A stretch of DNA of 64,000 nt. Origin: UBA6614 sp002433235. Lineage in GTDB: Bacteria > Verrucomicrobiota > Verrucomicrobiia > Limisphaerales > UBA1100. Below are positions 62,296 to 64,000 of this stretch, in pieces (positions within the stretch are counted from its first letter, which is position 1; every line of letters begins with the position of its first letter). The stretch covers positions 32,216 to 96,215 of the forward strand of contig DJHS01000092.1 of the NCBI GenBank assembly GCA_002433235.1, given 5' to 3'. Both the position numbers and the translations under genes were made by a program. The notes below the pieces were generated by a model. It was not told the origin of the DNA. It searched no databases and saw only the letters and a list, made by a program, of their open reading frames with translations.

Positions 62296-63873
62296 GGAGG
62301 ACACATCGTAGCAGGCCATGGACTTGGCATTGCGAATGAGCAGCCGACCATCGGCGATGACCGGATGATTCCACGTCCGAGTTCCCAGCGCCGCGAAACG
62401 GGCAATCTCAACAGGCTCCTCTGGAGATGCCTTGACTAGGGCAAGATCGCCCTCTGTCCCGGAAACAATCACCAGATGTTCACCGACCATGAGCAGTTGG
62501 CCATAGCCGTAGCGTTCTCCCTTCCATTTTCGCTGGCCCGTCTCGGCATCGAGACAGGCCAAGATGGTGTCATCAAGACCGTAAATAAATCCATCAAGGT
62601 AGACCGAACTGGAAAACTTATTTTTCATGAAACGGTTTCTCCAGAGTTCCCCAACGCTCCATTGGCCGCCTTCGTTCTTTAAGTCCAGCATGGCACATCC
62701 CTTGCCATATCCAGCACTGATAAAAACCCGGTGGTCATCAATGGCAATCGGCTGGGCGATGTTGTTGTTGTGGGAGACATCCCACGGAAAACCCCACAAC
62801 ACCTTGCCCCCCTCAAGCGATATGCCCTTGATGCCCTCCGCACCCGTGATCAGGATTTGCTTCACCCCGTTCAGCACGGCAACGCTGGGCGAAGTGTAGG
62901 CGCCCATCCCGACGGGGGATTTCCAGACCACACTACCGTTGGTCTTGTCCAACGCCAACAGAGAGTGTCGACTGCTGCCCGCGGGAACGATTAAAAGATC
63001 CCCCACCACCAGGGGCGACGCCGCCATGCCGAAGGGAAGATTGCCGCTGTCGGCAAGCTTGAAGACATGCTTTTCCCAATCCACCTCGCCCGTCTTCTCG
63101 GCGAGGCAAAACAAATGCCCCTCCGCACCCAGGGCAAACACCCGTCCATTGTCCCAAACGGGCGTTGCCCTTGGGCCAATGTCCCCCATCTTCCATTCGT
63201 CGTTGAACTCAGCGCGGTATTCGTGTTTCCACAACTCACGCCCCGTTTCCAGGTGGTAAGCCACGACGGCCTCTTTTCCTCGCCGTTGTTCCTGCGTAAA
63301 GGCGCGGCCGTTCGCAACCGCAAACGAAGAATGCCCTTCACCCGATGGTTGCAACCAAAGTTTCTTGGGCTGGGCTTGGTCCCAATCAAGCCGGATTGTT
63401 TCGCGGGAAATGCCATCTCGTTTCGCCCCGCGAAAGCCGGGCCATGGCGCACCGGTTTTAAACCGCAGACCATCTTGAGTCTGCGCCGCCTGCGCCTCGC
63501 GGTGCGCCTCAAGCTCCCTGTAATTTGCCGAGGCGCGGTTCCAAGTCCAAATAATACTCGGGTAGCCGGCTCCCCGCCATTCCACGGAGACAACGCCGGC
63601 TTGTTTTAAAACAAATACCACCACCCCCGCATAAAGCACCATGAACGCCAGCAACCCCCCCGTCCCTATGGCCTTTCCCAGTGCGTCACCCGGCATTCGC
63701 CAAAGCTGTACGATCCCCCAGGGCGGGCAAAGGTACGCCGCCAAACGCGAGGGTTGCGCGAGGGATTGATCCTCATCAAGACTGGCTACCTCCTCGGAAA
63801 TGGAAGCATCAGCCTCCAGATTTTCATCTTCCGGAACAGGTCCACTTTTCTCCGGCGTTTCGTCGGCGCTCAT
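62272..63873 (-). CDS. Membrane-anchored PQQ-type beta-propeller protein
   Basis: A 533-residue protein. An acidic N-terminal stretch (1-40) is followed by one hydrophobic helix (GLLAFMVLYAGVVVFVLKQA, about 73-92), so the remainder is exported while anchored. From about residue 140 there are six or seven PQQ-like blades with LETGRELWKHEYR, LALDKTNGSVVWKS and LACLDAETGQRKWKG repeats. APWPGFRGAKRDGIS at the start of the propeller is common in PVC propellers of unknown function. It overlaps comEC by 24 bp at the 3' ends. Confidence 0.85.
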   Translation of the reverse strand: MSADETPEKSGPVPEDENLEADASISEEVASLDEDQSLAQPSRLAAYLCPPWGIVQLWRMPGDALGKAIGTGGLLAFMVLYAGVVVFVLKQAGVVSVEWRGAGYPSIIWTWNRASANYRELEAHREAQAAQTQDGLRFKTGAPWPGFRGAKRDGISRETIRLDWDQAQPKKLWLQPSGEGHSSFAVANGRAFTQEQRRGKEAVVAYHLETGRELWKHEYRAEFNDEWKMGDIGPRATPVWDNGRVFALGAEGHLFCLAEKTGEVDWEKHVFKLADSGNLPFGMAASPLVVGDLLIVPAGSSRHSLLALDKTNGSVVWKSPVGMGAYTSPSVAVLNGVKQILITGAEGIKGISLEGGKVLWGFPWDVSHNNNIAQPIAIDDHRVFISAGYGKGCAMLDLKNEGGQWSVGELWRNRFMKNKFSSSVYLDGFIYGLDDTILACLDAETGQRKWKGERYGYGQLLMVGEHLVIVSGTEGDLALVKASPEEPVEIARFAALGTRTWNHPVIADGRLLIRNAKSMACYDVSSSPSAVQP

Positions 63874-63918
63874 TGGGACAGGTTTAGCGACAAACAGGAT
63901 GTGCCAGCAAGCCTGTTC

Positions 63919-64000
63919 TCAAGCGAGAATCTCTTTGACAACGCGCGCGGGGCGGCCGTTGGTGAGTTTTTGGGATTGGCCGCCGTGGTGGAAGGTGAGT
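63919..64000 (-). CDS. C-terminal end of an unidentified protein
   Basis: On the minus strand an open frame enters from the window edge and stops at 63919 with LTFHHGGQSQKLT, NGRPARVVKEILA. Only 26 residues are visible. The ending is reminiscent of the C-termini of large exported DUF1501-type proteins in PVC bacteria (which end like LTDVHGxVVxxILA), but this is too short to be sure. Confidence 0.35.
   Translation of the reverse strand, partial: LTFHHGGQSQKLTNGRPARVVKEILA

Overview
The window is 64 kb of a moderately GC-rich bacterial chromosome, scaffolded across three N runs (885-1289, 37677-37987, 39386-39735). The gene content points to the Verrucomicrobiota or a close PVC relative. The EF-Tu switch I is of an unusual type that I associate with PVC bacteria, rpmD (L30) is missing from the spc operon, several ribosomal proteins carry long disordered tails, and PQQ-type beta-propeller genes lie at both ends. 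The phylum call is an inference; no rRNA is present.

Region 1 (1-7.2 kb): the end of a PQQ-type propeller gene, an Nramp-like transporter without the usual metal-binding motifs, a second EF-G-like GTPase, and a long SSS-family sodium symporter on the minus strand.

Region 2 (7.2-39.9 kb): one long minus-strand series of translation and transcription genes. In transcription order: promoter, tRNA-Thr, tuf, tRNA-Trp, tRNA-Ser, secE, nusG, rplKAJL, rpoBC; then an internal promoter and rpsL, rpsG, fusA, the S10 operon (rpsJ to rpsQ), the spc operon (rplN to secY, no rpmD), map, infA, rpmJ, rpsM, rpsK, rpsD, rpoA, rplQ, and a strong intrinsic terminator at 7239-7268. There is no adk between secY and map, and tuf is not next to fusA. 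Both tRNA-located gaps have flanks that are halves of a single tRNA.

Region 3 (40-54.5 kb): accessory and repair genes. These are RNase HIII, a leucine-rich-repeat protein, ApaG, MutY, a MORN-like membrane protein and a GYF_2 membrane protein. They are followed by a thioredoxin-like protein, a DUF4190 protein, and a tight four-gene minus-strand operon of three AIM24/TIGR00266 paralogues with an M48 metallopeptidase. Upstream of that are an ankyrin/zinc-ribbon membrane protein and a TerB-like protein, then a lipoprotein esterase, an FMN reductase and an orphan secreted protein. The AIM24-M48-GYF_2-TerB neighbourhood is the best candidate here for an uncharacterised envelope or stress system.

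Region 4 (54.5-64 kb): metabolism and uptake. PPi-type phosphofructokinase; leuC and leuD separated by a perfect 24-bp inverted repeat; a small coiled-coil protein; pdxJ-acpS with a 4-nt overlap; a ComEC DNA-uptake channel whose metallo-beta-lactamase domain has lost its metal motif; a membrane-anchored PQQ-type propeller; and the tail of an unidentified gene at the window edge.
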